In this document: piece by piece, positions 44,306 to 53,575 of the stretch
Numbering within the stretch: position 1 is the first letter of the stretch
How the letters are laid out: every line of letters begins with the position of its first letter
Assembly: GCA_009917555.1 (NCBI GenBank)
Contig: QZDX01000004.1
Location: 62,001-126,000, forward strand
From: a bacterium 1XD21-13
GTDB taxonomy: Bacteria; Bacillota; Clostridia; Lachnospirales; Lachnospiraceae
Direction of reading: 5' to 3'
DNA: 64,000 nt
Made by a program: the position numbers and the translations under genes
Notes under the pieces: generated by a model
The model's input: the letters and a program-made list of their open reading frames with translations, nothing else
Told to the model about the DNA's origin: nothing
Databases searched by the model: none

Positions 44306-45265
44306 ATGAAGAACACACATCACTTTTGTGGAAAACAGACGATTTCCTTTGTACTGGATCAGATTCCCTACATTGTATTATTTGCTTTGATTCTTTGGAA
44401 CTGTCTGTTTACAAAAAACTTTTTCAATATAGCAACGCTCTGGAACGCCTCATTTCAATGTGCATCTACTGTGATCGTATCTATGGGAATGATGCTTGTG
44501 ATTGCCACAGGAGGAATCGATATATCCGCCGGCGCGTTGATTGCATGTGCGGGAATGCTGGCAACACTCACCATGCGGCAGAGCTCTTGTATTCTGGGCG
44601 TACTGGCAGGACTTGGGACTGGTCTTGCAGGCGGATTCATCAATGGCATATTTGCAGGGAGATTTAAGGTTCAGCCAATGATTGTAACCCTCAGTATGAT
44701 GTATATTTTTAAAGGGGCTGCCAGGCTGGCAAGCGGAGGAAGTAATGTTTCCACCAATACGCCGGTGTTTAACGATCTGACCTATATTCGGATTGGAGGA
44801 GCACCGATTCAATTGTTTTTGTTTCTGGCAGTGGTTGCGATAATGGGATTTTTAGTAAATAAGACTACCTTTGGACAGCGGGTTTTTGCGGTAGGTGATA
44901 ACGCAAGAGCCAGTGAAATGGCCGGAATCAGATCCTGGCTCGTTATATTGGCCGTCTATATGATAGCCGCATTTCTCACCAGCTTTGCCGCACTGGTAGA
45001 GATTTCTATGGCTACCGGTGCAGACCCCAATAACCTGGGAACCGGCATGGAGCTGGATGCGATTGCGGCGGTGGCTCTTGGAGGGACACCGATGAATGGA
45101 GGAAGGCCCAGAGTAATGGGAACCCTGGCGGGGGTATTCATATTACAGATTATTACGATAATGATTAATATGAACAATGTACCCTATGCCTATTCACTGG
45201 CCATAACTGCTGCCATTTTGGTGGCTGCCCTGCTGTTACAGAGGGTAAAGGATCGAATTGCGTAA
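44306..45265 (+). CDS. Sugar ABC transporter permease 1 (RbsC-like)
   Basis: The 319-residue protein has about eight to ten helices with the RbsC-family features GMMLVIATGGIDISAGALIACAGM, FKVQPMIVTLSMMYIFKGAA, FAVGDNARASEMAGI and LDAIAAVALGGTPMNGG. It differs from the next permease, so the channel is probably a heterodimer. The start follows GGAAGGAGG closely after the ATPase stop. Confidence 0.92.
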   Translation: MKNTHHFCGKQTISFVLDQIPYIVLFALILWNCLFTKNFFNIATLWNASFQCASTVIVSMGMMLVIATGGIDISAGALIACAGMLATLTMRQSSCILGVLAGLGTGLAGGFINGIFAGRFKVQPMIVTLSMMYIFKGAARLASGGSNVSTNTPVFNDLTYIRIGGAPIQLFLFLAVVAIMGFLVNKTTFGQRVFAVGDNARASEMAGIRSWLVILAVYMIAAFLTSFAALVEISMATGADPNNLGTGMELDAIAAVALGGTPMNGGRPRVMGTLAGVFILQIITIMINMNNVPYAYSLAITAAILVAALLLQRVKDRIA

Positions 45266-45278
45266 AAGGAGGATTCCC

Positions 45279-46271
45279 ATGGAAATAAAAAGCATTTTGA
45301 AAAAAATAAAAGGGTTTTTCAAATCCAATGCCATTGCGGCAATGTTTTTGATACTATTTCTTTTATGCTGTGTTTCGTTTGATAATTTCCTGTCTGTAGA
45401 GGCAATCGCCAATTTGCTGCGTTCCAGCAGTGTAAATGGGCTTTTGGCTGTGGGAATGATGTTTGTAATTCTCTGTGGTGACATTGATCTGAGTGTAGGA
45501 TCGGTTTTGGCCTTGGCCGGGATTGTATTTGTTAAGGTGCAGGAGACCTCGGTGATCCTGGGAATATTGGCAGCTCTTATAGTAGGCATACTTTGCGGCC
45601 TGCTTACCGGATTTTTAACAATCAAGGCCGGGCTGCCGGCTTTTATTTCCAGCCTTTCTACCCAATACGCATTTCGAGGACTGGTATACATGGTAACAAA
45701 CCAAAAAGCGGTGACGGTATTAGAACCAGGCAGGGCGTTTTCCTGGCTTGGGAATGGAAGCGTTCTCGGCTTTCTTCCCACACAGGCCTTCTTCTTCCTT
45801 GTAATTGCCCTGATTTGTGGGGGAATACTTAAGTATACCATATTTGGAAGAAGTGTATATGCCGCAGGCGGAAATACGGAGGCGGCCCTGATGATGGGAG
45901 TGAAAACAGATCGAACCAGAATATCGGCCTTTCTAATTTGCGGAGGCTTAAGTGCCCTGGCCGGAGCGGTGACTGCATCCAGACTTGGATCAGCCCAGGC
46001 AGTTGCGGGAGAGGGCGCAGAGATGATTGTGATTGCCGGAATTGTTCTGGGAGGTACACTTTTAAGGGGAGGAGTAGGAAGAATGTCAGGCGTAGTTTTT
46101 GGTACGCTGTTTATTAGGTTGATGACTACGGCATTTAATAATATTCCGGGAATTAGCAGTTATTGGCAGAATGTAATTACCGGAATCCTGCTTTTGATTG
46201 TGGTGTTCCTTCAGAATTATGGGATGGAATTATTGGAAAAGCGGAGGCTGCTGAAGCAGAAATTGGGATAA
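45279..46271 (+). CDS. Sugar ABC transporter permease 2 (RbsC-like)
   Basis: The 330-residue protein has the same fold as the preceding permease: GMMFVILCGDIDLSVGSVLALAGI, IKAGLPAFISSLSTQYAFRGLVYM, YAAGGNTEAALMMGVKTDR and GEGAEMIVIAGIVLGGTLLRGGVG. ATG 45279 has AAAGGAGG 7 bases upstream; a TTG at 45258 that overlaps the first permease is less likely. Two different permeases resemble the arrangement of Lsr/Ytf-type importers. Confidence 0.92.
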   Translation: MEIKSILKKIKGFFKSNAIAAMFLILFLLCCVSFDNFLSVEAIANLLRSSSVNGLLAVGMMFVILCGDIDLSVGSVLALAGIVFVKVQETSVILGILAALIVGILCGLLTGFLTIKAGLPAFISSLSTQYAFRGLVYMVTNQKAVTVLEPGRAFSWLGNGSVLGFLPTQAFFFLVIALICGGILKYTIFGRSVYAAGGNTEAALMMGVKTDRTRISAFLICGGLSALAGAVTASRLGSAQAVAGEGAEMIVIAGIVLGGTLLRGGVGRMSGVVFGTLFIRLMTTAFNNIPGISSYWQNVITGILLLIVVFLQNYGMELLEKRRLLKQKLG

Positions 46272-46293
46272 CAAAAGTAAATGGAGGTAAAAA

Positions 46294-47256
46294 ATGCGTG
46301 TATTGGTGTATGGAAATGCAAATGCGGATATCAGCGTAAAGCCGGTTACTACCCTGAATCCGGATATAGATACAACCTTTGTGGAGACCATAGGCCTGAG
46401 CAACGGCGGCAATGGAATGACTGCGGCCATGATTTTGAGAAGGCTTGGTGTGGAATGCTCTCTGGCTACGTACATGGGGGATTCAAATGATTTTTTTAGC
46501 TGCTTTCTTGCCGGACGGTTAAGGGACGAGGGAGTCGATACTTCTCTGATTCGCTGGATTCCAGGTGAAACCAGCGGAATTGTGATTGTTCTGATTTCAG
46601 AACAGGGAAAGCGGTTTTTTTTGTATAAAAAGGGTGTGCAGGATAAGATGAAGCTGGATCAGGATGTGTTGGATCAGGTGGAGCAGTATGATGTGGTTAG
46701 CATTCATGGGACCTACCTTATGCCTCAATTTGACGGCGCCGGTACAGAAAGACTTTTAAGAACAGCCAAGGAACAGGGGAAGACAACTCTAATGGATGTA
46801 ACTCCGGATGTTGCTGGAAAATGGATGGAGACCATAAAGGGAGCCATTCCATACTGTGATTATTTTGCTCCTAGTATTTTGGAGGCGCGGAGTCTTACGG
46901 GGAAGACTCACGTATCCGAGATGGCAGAGGTACTCCTTCATGCAGGTGCCCGGAATGTAATTATTAAAATGGGGGATGAGGGGGCTTTCTATACCAATGG
47001 ACAGGACGAGGGGATAGTGCCGGCTTTTGAGGTACCGGTAGTGGATACCACAGGAGCCGGAGATTGCTTTTGTGCAGGTATGATAAGTACCCTAAAGGAA
47101 GAAATGCCGTTAAGAGAGCGTGTCCGCTTTGCCAATGCGGCAGCAGCGGTTTCCTGTACAAGCCTTGGAGCGGCTACTGGTATAGAAAGTATGGAACAGG
47201 TAAAGAAGCTGCTCAAAACAGCCTCGCACCCTGTGCCACCAGGAGACACAGCATAA
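46294..47256 (+). CDS. PfkB-family sugar kinase
   Basis: The 320-residue kinase has the ribokinase fold: VYGNANADISVKP near the start, SNGGNGMTAAMILRRLGVECSLATYMGDSNDF, and the catalytic loop VVDTTGAGDCFCAGMIS near 250 with the base aspartate. It would phosphorylate the imported sugar; with deoC in the operon a deoxyribokinase-like role is plausible. Its last 44 bases overlap the convergent feoB gene. Confidence 0.88.
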   Translation: MRVLVYGNANADISVKPVTTLNPDIDTTFVETIGLSNGGNGMTAAMILRRLGVECSLATYMGDSNDFFSCFLAGRLRDEGVDTSLIRWIPGETSGIVIVLISEQGKRFFLYKKGVQDKMKLDQDVLDQVEQYDVVSIHGTYLMPQFDGAGTERLLRTAKEQGKTTLMDVTPDVAGKWMETIKGAIPYCDYFAPSILEARSLTGKTHVSEMAEVLLHAGARNVIIKMGDEGAFYTNGQDEGIVPAFEVPVVDTTGAGDCFCAGMISTLKEEMPLRERVRFANAAAAVSCTSLGAATGIESMEQVKKLLKTASHPVPPGDTA

Positions 47257-49519
47257 GTCCGAAGAAGGTAGGCAACAGGAAGGCCAGAAGGGTCCATTTC
47301 AGACTGTTAGTTTCTTTGTGAATGGTTAACAGGGTTGTGGCGCAGGGCCAGTGCAGGAGGCTGAAGAGGATGGTACAGGCGGCGGTGACCCAGGTCCAGC
47401 CGTGAGCCTCCAGAAGAGCTTTTAGGCTTAGGAGGCTGCCGGGCTCTGTGAGGGTACCCTGGTTCAGATAGGCCATAAGAATGATGGGCAGCACAATCTC
47501 ATTGGCGGGCAGGCCCAGAATAAAGGCCATCAAAATTACGCCGTCCAGTCCGAACAGGGCGGCAAAGGGCTCTAAAAAGGAGGCGCAGAGGCTTAAGAGG
47601 CTGGAACCGCCGAGGGTGAGGTTGGCCATAAGCCAGATAAGGATTCCGGCAGGAGCCGCAGCGGTGATAGCCCGGCCTAGGACGAAGAGGGTCCGGTCCA
47701 GGAGGGAACGGACGAGAATGCGGCCAATCTGGGGACGGCGATAGGGCGGCAGCTCCAGAGTGAAGGAGGAGGGGAGACCCTTCAGGAGTGTCCGGGACAA
47801 AAGCCAGGAGGACAGGAAGGTCATGGCAATTCCAAGAAGGACTACGGCAGTGAGCAGCAGAGCAGACAGGAGACCGGATGCAGGGCTGCTTATATGGCCA
47901 GCGAAAAACATGGTAATCAAGGCAATAATAGTAGGGAAACGTCCGTTGCAGGGGACAAAGCTGTTGGTCAGGACTGCAATCAGGCGCTCTCTGGGAGAAT
48001 CGATGATTCGGCAGCCTGTTACGCCGGCGGAATTACAGCCAAAGCCCATGCAGAGGGTCAACCCCTGCTTCCCGCAGGAGTGGCAGCGCTGGAAGGCATG
48101 GTCCAGGTTATAGGCAATGCGGGGCAGGAGGCCGGCATCCTCCAGGAAGGTGAACAGAGGAAAAAAAATAGCCATAGGAGGCAGCATAACGGACACAACC
48201 CAGGCCACTACCCGGTAGGCGCCGGAGATCAGAATACTCTGGAGCCAGGCAGGGGCACAGAGCCGCAGCAAAAATCCGTTTAATGGTCCCTCCAGGGAGG
48301 AAAACAGATGGGAGAGAAGCTGGGAGGGATAGTTGGCGCCTGTAATTGTCAGCCAGAATACGAAGGCAAGCAAAAGAAGCATAAGGGGATAGCCGGTTTT
48401 CTTGCTTGTCAGAAGTCGATCTATTTGTTGGTCCTTATGTTCCTTTTCATCCGAGTCCTTTTGGACAACCTGCTGACAGATTGCTTCCGCCCGGTGAAAG
48501 AGGGCGGTGGTAATGAGATCAGAGAGCTCCTCCTCTCCGATACCGGCAGCATTTAGGAGCTGCCGGGCCTCGGACAAGGCCTGCAGGATGCGGGGATTCT
48601 TCCTTAAAGAGAGATAAGACGGAGCAAAGGCACCTCTTTGGGGATTCATCTGCCATTCTAAAAGACGCAGAGCAAGCCAGCGGGAGGGAAGATGAGAGCC
48701 TGCCGTTTCACCAATAACCGGCTCTAATATGGTCAGGGCAGATTCCAGGATCGGCGGATAGACCACGGGAATACTCCCAATGCTCTTGTTGTCCATAAAA
48801 GAATCCAGGGCGTCACAAAATGCGTCAAGGCTCTGTTTGTCCCGCGCGCTGGTTCCGATCACGGGAACGCCAAGGGCCTTGGATAAGGCGGGCAGATCAA
48901 TATGAATATGGCGTTTTCCGGCTTCATCCATGAGATTGACACAAACCAGCACCTGCGGAACCAGCTCCTGGATTTGGAGTACCAGGTTAAGGTTTCGCTC
49001 TAAGCAGGAGGCATCACAGACTACCACAGCTCCATCTGTCCGGTGTGCCAGGAGAAAATCCTGGGCGGCCTCCTCCTCCGGGGAATGTGCCATCAGGGAA
49101 TAGGTTCCCGGAAGATCGGCAAGTATGTAGGTATGGCGTTTGCTTTGGCAGACGCCAAGAGCATTTTCTACGGTTTTTCCGGGCCAGTTGCCTGTGTGCT
49201 GCTTCATTCCGGTGAGACCGTTAAAAAGAGTGCTCTTTCCCACATTGGGATTTCCCGCCAGGCAAATGAGCCTTTGGTGGGACTTTGGACGGGTAATCAG
49301 GACCTGCTCTCCGTCTGTGGCACGGATGGCAATGACGGCGCCTCGGATGAGGAAAGCAGCCGGATCACCAGAGGGGCTTTTTCCCACACAGAGAATCAGT
49401 GTCCCTTCTACCAGCCCCAAATCCAGAAGGCGCCGCCGGGTAGTGCCTGAGGCGGTGAGAGATCGGATCTGAGCCGTCTGATCCGGTTCCATATGATTCA
49501 AGCAGTAATAATTGGACAT
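47213..49519 (-). CDS. feoB: Fused FeoA-FeoB ferrous iron transporter
   Basis: Residues 1-77 of this 768-residue protein form a FeoA-like SH3 domain (ASGTTRRRLLDLGLVEGTLILCVG). Residues 82-250 are the FeoB G domain with GNPNVGKST (89-97), DLPGTYSL and NLMDEAGK. The rest is the FeoB membrane part with Gate-type segments (VLTNSFVPCNGRFPTIIAL with the conserved cysteine, GLPANEIVLPII). It imports Fe(II). FeoA is usually a separate gene, so the fusion is notable. AAGGAG precedes the start. I found no clear Fur or DtxR site. Confidence 0.93.
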   Translation of the reverse strand: MSNYYCLNHMEPDQTAQIRSLTASGTTRRRLLDLGLVEGTLILCVGKSPSGDPAAFLIRGAVIAIRATDGEQVLITRPKSHQRLICLAGNPNVGKSTLFNGLTGMKQHTGNWPGKTVENALGVCQSKRHTYILADLPGTYSLMAHSPEEEAAQDFLLAHRTDGAVVVCDASCLERNLNLVLQIQELVPQVLVCVNLMDEAGKRHIHIDLPALSKALGVPVIGTSARDKQSLDAFCDALDSFMDNKSIGSIPVVYPPILESALTILEPVIGETAGSHLPSRWLALRLLEWQMNPQRGAFAPSYLSLRKNPRILQALSEARQLLNAAGIGEEELSDLITTALFHRAEAICQQVVQKDSDEKEHKDQQIDRLLTSKKTGYPLMLLLLAFVFWLTITGANYPSQLLSHLFSSLEGPLNGFLLRLCAPAWLQSILISGAYRVVAWVVSVMLPPMAIFFPLFTFLEDAGLLPRIAYNLDHAFQRCHSCGKQGLTLCMGFGCNSAGVTGCRIIDSPRERLIAVLTNSFVPCNGRFPTIIALITMFFAGHISSPASGLLSALLLTAVVLLGIAMTFLSSWLLSRTLLKGLPSSFTLELPPYRRPQIGRILVRSLLDRTLFVLGRAITAAAPAGILIWLMANLTLGGSSLLSLCASFLEPFAALFGLDGVILMAFILGLPANEIVLPIILMAYLNQGTLTEPGSLLSLKALLEAHGWTWVTAACTILFSLLHWPCATTLLTIHKETNSLKWTLLAFLLPTFFGLMLCLLVAQGARLF

Positions 49520-49618
49520 GAAAGTATCTCCTTATTGTAAATTCTGAGTGAACGACTTAGGGATTTCTGATGTATTATTCTATTCCAAAGGAAAGGCAGA
49601 GGTTACATAATCTGTTAT

Positions 49619-49647
49619 TTGACAAGGAATCCTTTTGCGATTATAAT
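49619..49647 (+). promoter_or_regulatory. Perfect-consensus sigma-A promoter
   Basis: TTGACA (49619-49624), 17-base spacer, TATAAT (49642-49647). Both hexamers and the spacing are ideal, so the SH3 protein gene downstream is likely strongly expressed. Confidence 0.85.
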
Positions 49648-49756
49648 AGCTGTATAATGCGTAAAAAATAGGATAATAATCAAAAATACCTGGAAATGAA
49701 AAGGAACGGCAGGACGCCGGCAGGGGTCCTGAGGAACTGAAATGGAGGATAAAGGG

Positions 49757-50965
49757 ATGAAGGCTCGATTCACTCGGTGGGTAGCTCTCTGCGTTGCCAG
49801 TATGATGCTGATGCTGTATGGAATGACCGGACTGGCGGCTCAGACGGCAACGGTCAATGTAGATAATGTAAATGTGCGGACACAGGCCAGTGCGGAATCG
49901 GATCGCGTATGTAAGGTTGCAAAAAATACGGAGATGGCCATTGTGGATCAGACAACAGGCAGTGATGGAAATGTCTGGTACAGCGTGACCTTTACCCATG
50001 AGGGAACGGAAAAATCCGGCTGGATTCGCTCCGATATGGTGACTGTCTCTGAGACGGAGGAGCCGGCAGGTGAGGGCGAGGGCGAAGGAGGGGGAAGCCC
50101 GGTGTCCGTGGGAGGATATTTTATTCAGGAGCCTGCGGAGACCTACCCTGCTTCCGATGTGTTGTCCCAGACCGGAATTCAGGTGGGAGAAGAGTCCTTT
50201 ACCGCCTGGGTTGTAGATGCGGGAGTAACCGGCGGAAGAGAGCTGTATCTGGTGTGGGCTTCGGACGGAGGCGGCAACCAGGGCTGGTTTTATTATGATC
50301 CACAGGATCAGACCTTCCAGAGAGAGATGGGACAGTTTTCCGGCGGAGGCGCAGGAGAGCCGGAGGGGATGATTCAGTCTCTTCAGGGGGAGCTGGCGAA
50401 TCTGAAGGAGGAGAGTGCCAAGAATTTGAGCCAGCGGCTATATATTATCATTGGTCTTAGCGCATTGAGTTTGATCCTTTTGATTTTGGTGATCGTTCTG
50501 GCTGTCAAGCTTCGGGGCACGGAGTATGAATACTACGACGATGAGGATGAAGACAACGAGGACGATGATTACTATGAGGAGGAGCCCAAAAAGAAGAGAG
50601 GTGGCCTGTTCCGTCGGAGAGACAAGGAAGAGGATGAGGATGATGAAAAGAGCGACTTTGATGATCTTCTGGTAGCTGTGAAAAAGAAGTGGGCGGAAGA
50701 GGAAGAGCAGGAAGCCTACAAGGAGAGCTACGAGGAGGATTACGGGGAGGAGCCCTATGACGAGCCGGAGGAAATGGAAGAGGAGGAAGAATTCTCTGAG
50801 TCAGATTTACCGGAGATTGATATGAGCGCCGTTTTGGAGGTCGAGGAGGAAGCCGCCAAGGAGAAGAAGGGGAAAAAGGCGAAGGTAAAGGAACCGGATC
50901 CAATCGAGGAGGATATGGAGGATTTTGATATTGAAATCCTGGATTTGGATGATTTGGATTTATAA
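49757..50965 (+). CDS. Membrane-anchored SH3-domain protein with acidic cytoplasmic tail
   Basis: The protein of about 402 residues has a signal peptide (WVALCVASMMLMLYGMTGLAAQ), a bacterial SH3 domain (ATVNVDNVNVRTQASAESD...GWIRSDMVTV) likely binding peptidoglycan, and a Gly/Glu linker. A second extracellular domain follows, then a membrane helix near residues 230-252 (LYIIIGLSALSLILLILVIV) and a long tail rich in Asp, Glu and Tyr with KKKRGGLFRRR. ATG 49757 has GGAGG 8 bases upstream; ATG 49742 is possible. A wall sensor coupling outside to inside is a reasonable guess. Confidence 0.8.
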   Translation: MKARFTRWVALCVASMMLMLYGMTGLAAQTATVNVDNVNVRTQASAESDRVCKVAKNTEMAIVDQTTGSDGNVWYSVTFTHEGTEKSGWIRSDMVTVSETEEPAGEGEGEGGGSPVSVGGYFIQEPAETYPASDVLSQTGIQVGEESFTAWVVDAGVTGGRELYLVWASDGGGNQGWFYYDPQDQTFQREMGQFSGGGAGEPEGMIQSLQGELANLKEESAKNLSQRLYIIIGLSALSLILLILVIVLAVKLRGTEYEYYDDEDEDNEDDDYYEEEPKKKRGGLFRRRDKEEDEDDEKSDFDDLLVAVKKKWAEEEEQEAYKESYEEDYGEEPYDEPEEMEEEEEFSESDLPEIDMSAVLEVEEEAAKEKKGKKAKVKEPDPIEEDMEDFDIEILDLDDLDL

Positions 50966-50988
50966 AAGACAGAAGAAGACAATGGATG

Positions 50989-51012
50989 CGGGCGGGGTGC
51001 ATACCTCGCCCG
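50989..51012 (+). terminator. Hairpin between the SH3 gene and clpC
   Basis: CGGGCGGGG (50989-50997) pairs with CCTCGCCCG (51004-51012) with one G-U, loop TGCATA. There is no T-run; it lies just ahead of the clpC ribosome binding site and may be an attenuator or mRNA-processing hairpin. Confidence 0.45.
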
Positions 51013-51031
51013 TTGCAGCAGGAGGTTTCGG

Positions 51032-53467
51032 ATGTTTGAGACATATACGGAAAAAGCAAAAAAAGTATTGAAGGAAGCGGAGAAGGTTTCCCGGCAGCTG
51101 GGACAAAATTATGTGGGGACAGAGCATATCTTGATAGGCCTTTTGCGGGAGAAGAGCTGTGGGGCATCCCAGCTTTTAGCGGAGCGAAAGGCGGAGGAGG
51201 AGACGCTCCTTAAGCTTATACAGGAGCTGATTTCCCCGGAACGGGGAGTGGCCTTAAAGGAACGGCCGGAATTTACCCCCAGAGCCAGAAGCGTGCTGGA
51301 GGAGGCAAAGCAGGAGGCAGAGCGCTTTAAGGAAGAAAAGACAGGTACGGAGCATATTCTCATTGCCATGCTAAAGGATGTGGAATGTGCCGGAAGCCGT
51401 CTGCTCAATACCATGGATATCAATGTAAAGGGGCTCTATGCAGCATTGCTTGATTCTATGGGAAGAACTGGCCGGGAGTATCGGGAGGAGATGGCCCGGT
51501 ATGGGAAGAATCAGGGGAGAGGCCCCCAGGCCCTGGAGCAGTACAGCCGGGATCTGACGGAACTAGCCAGGGAGAGGCGATTGGAGCCCTGCATTGGCCG
51601 GGAGGATGAGATTCGCCGTCTGATTCAGACCTTAAGCCGCAGAACAAAAAACAATCCCTGTTTGATTGGTGAACCAGGTGTGGGAAAGACCTCCATTGTG
51701 GAGGGGCTGGCACAGCGCATCGCAGAGGGAGCTGTCCCCGATTCCGTGAAGGGACGGCGGCTTCTGATGCTGGATCTGTCCGGGATGGTGGCAGGATCCA
51801 AGTATCGGGGAGAATTTGAGGAGCGTATCAAAAAGGTGATGGAGGAGGTCCGTCAGGCAGGAAATGTTCTGCTCTTTGTGGATGAGCTTCATACCATGAT
51901 AGGGGCCGGAGGAGCAGAGGGAGCCATGGATGCCTCCAATATTTTAAAGCCTGCTCTTTCCAGAGGCGAGCTTCAGATGATTGGCGCTACGACACTGGAG
52001 GAATACCGAAAGTATATTGAGAAGGATGCGGCACTGGAGCGAAGATTTCAGCCCATTACCGTGGAGGAGCCGGACGAGGAGCAGACAGTTGCCATTTTAA
52101 GGGGAATCCGGGAACGGTATGAGGAGCATCATCAGGTCACTATCACAGATGAGGCTTTGGAGGCGGCGGTCAAGCTTTCCAGGCGGTATATCAATGATCG
52201 CTTCCTTCCCGATAAGGCCATTGATTTGATGGACGAGGCGGCGGCGAAGGTGCGCCTTGGCAGTTATAAAAGGGTGGATTCCATAGCGGAGCTGGAGCAG
52301 CAGAGTGCCAGGCTTTTGGCTCAGGTGGAGGATGCCATTAAGACACAGGAATTTGACAGAGCCGCAGAGCTTCGCAAGGAGCAGGCTGGGATACTCAGTC
52401 TTTTAGAAAAGGAGAAAAAAAGGGCAGGGCGCGGTGCAGGCCGGAGGCCATTGACCATAGGCGAGAATGAGGTGGCGCAGATTGTGGCGGACTGGACGAA
52501 GATTCCGGTGAGCAAGCTGGCAGAATCCGAGACACAGCGCCTCCGAAAGCTGGAAACCATCCTGCACAAACGAGTTATCGCTCAGGAGGAGGCCGTGACA
52601 GCCGTAGCCAGGGCTGTGCGCCGTGGCCGGGTGGGACTGCAGGACCCCAGCCGTCCCATAGGCTCCTTCCTGTTCCTTGGACCTACCGGTGTGGGAAAGA
52701 CAGAGCTATCCAAGGCTCTGGCAGAGGTGCTGTTTGGCCGTGAGGAGGCCATGATTCGGGTAGATATGTCCGAATACATGGAGAAGCACAGCGTGTCCAA
52801 GCTGATTGGAGCGCCTCCGGGATATGTGGGCCATGACGACGGAGGGCAGCTTTCCGAGAAAGTGCGCCGAAATCCCTATACGGTGATCTTGTTTGACGAG
52901 ATTGAGAAGGCCCATCCCGATGTGTTTAATATACTGCTGCAGGTGCTGGACGACGGACGCATCACCGATTCTCAGGGCAGGACCGTGGATTTTAAAAATA
53001 CGGTGATTATTATGACCTCCAATGCGGGAGCCAGCTCCATTGTAGCCCCCAAGCGCCTGGGGTTTGCCTCCAAGGATGACGAAAAGCAGAATTATGCGGC
53101 TATGAAGGGAAGCGTTATGGAGGAAGTGAAGCGAATGTTTAAGCCGGAATTCTTAAACCGTATTGATGAGATCATTGTCTTCCATGCCCTGAACAAAGAG
53201 CAGATGAAACGGATTGTAAGCATTTTGTTTAAGGAGCTTTCTACCCGCTGTGAGCGGCAGCTGGGGATTCATCTGAAGCTTCGTGACAGTGTCAAGGCGC
53301 ATATTGTAGAGACCTCCTATGATGCGAAATACGGGGCGCGTCCTTTAAAGAGAGCCATCCAGACCAAGATTGAGGATGCGCTGGCAGATGAAATTTTGGC
53401 CGGAAGAGTGAAGCGGGACAGCCAGGTAGTGGTTACCATGCGGAAGGGAAAAATAATCTTTTCATAA
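51032..53467 (+). CDS. clpC: ClpC-type AAA+ protease ATPase
   Basis: The 811-residue unfoldase has an N-terminal double Clp-N domain (1-145), a first AAA module with GEPGVGKT near residue 213, a UVR-like middle region (IKTQEFDRAAELRKEQ) near 435, and a second AAA module with GPTGVGKT near 550. GFASKDDEK is present where ClpP-docking loops occur. It delivers proteins to ClpP. The usual ctsR-mcsA-mcsB partners are not adjacent here; an SH3 membrane protein precedes it and radA follows. Confidence 0.94.
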   Translation: MFETYTEKAKKVLKEAEKVSRQLGQNYVGTEHILIGLLREKSCGASQLLAERKAEEETLLKLIQELISPERGVALKERPEFTPRARSVLEEAKQEAERFKEEKTGTEHILIAMLKDVECAGSRLLNTMDINVKGLYAALLDSMGRTGREYREEMARYGKNQGRGPQALEQYSRDLTELARERRLEPCIGREDEIRRLIQTLSRRTKNNPCLIGEPGVGKTSIVEGLAQRIAEGAVPDSVKGRRLLMLDLSGMVAGSKYRGEFEERIKKVMEEVRQAGNVLLFVDELHTMIGAGGAEGAMDASNILKPALSRGELQMIGATTLEEYRKYIEKDAALERRFQPITVEEPDEEQTVAILRGIRERYEEHHQVTITDEALEAAVKLSRRYINDRFLPDKAIDLMDEAAAKVRLGSYKRVDSIAELEQQSARLLAQVEDAIKTQEFDRAAELRKEQAGILSLLEKEKKRAGRGAGRRPLTIGENEVAQIVADWTKIPVSKLAESETQRLRKLETILHKRVIAQEEAVTAVARAVRRGRVGLQDPSRPIGSFLFLGPTGVGKTELSKALAEVLFGREEAMIRVDMSEYMEKHSVSKLIGAPPGYVGHDDGGQLSEKVRRNPYTVILFDEIEKAHPDVFNILLQVLDDGRITDSQGRTVDFKNTVIIMTSNAGASSIVAPKRLGFASKDDEKQNYAAMKGSVMEEVKRMFKPEFLNRIDEIIVFHALNKEQMKRIVSILFKELSTRCERQLGIHLKLRDSVKAHIVETSYDAKYGARPLKRAIQTKIEDALADEILAGRVKRDSQVVVTMRKGKIIFS

Positions 53468-53472
53468 AAAAC

Positions 53473-53501
53473 TGGAAATGAGACACAGGATCGTTTATAA
53501 T
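53473..53501 (+). promoter_or_regulatory. Promoter ahead of the 137-residue protein and radA
   Basis: TGGAAA (53473-53478), 17-base spacer, TATAAT (53496-53501). The -35 is moderate and the -10 perfect. Confidence 0.5.
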
Positions 53502-53575
53502 CAGGTTATAAGAAACGGGTGGCTGCGGCTCAGGACTGAGCGGCGGCAATGAATTCCAATTGGAGGACAAAAGAA

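Noticed and set aside
47481-48556. Several plus-strand open frames opposite feoB
   Set aside because: They are antisense shadows of feoB with low-complexity Arg/Gly/Gln content and no start signals.
49520-49618. Fur or DtxR operator before feoB
   Set aside because: No inverted repeat resembling either consensus could be found in the leader.
50505-51167. 220-codon minus-strand frame rich in Pro, Ser and His
   Set aside because: It is the antisense of the acidic tail of the SH3 protein; composition mirrors the Asp/Glu codons and there is no SD.
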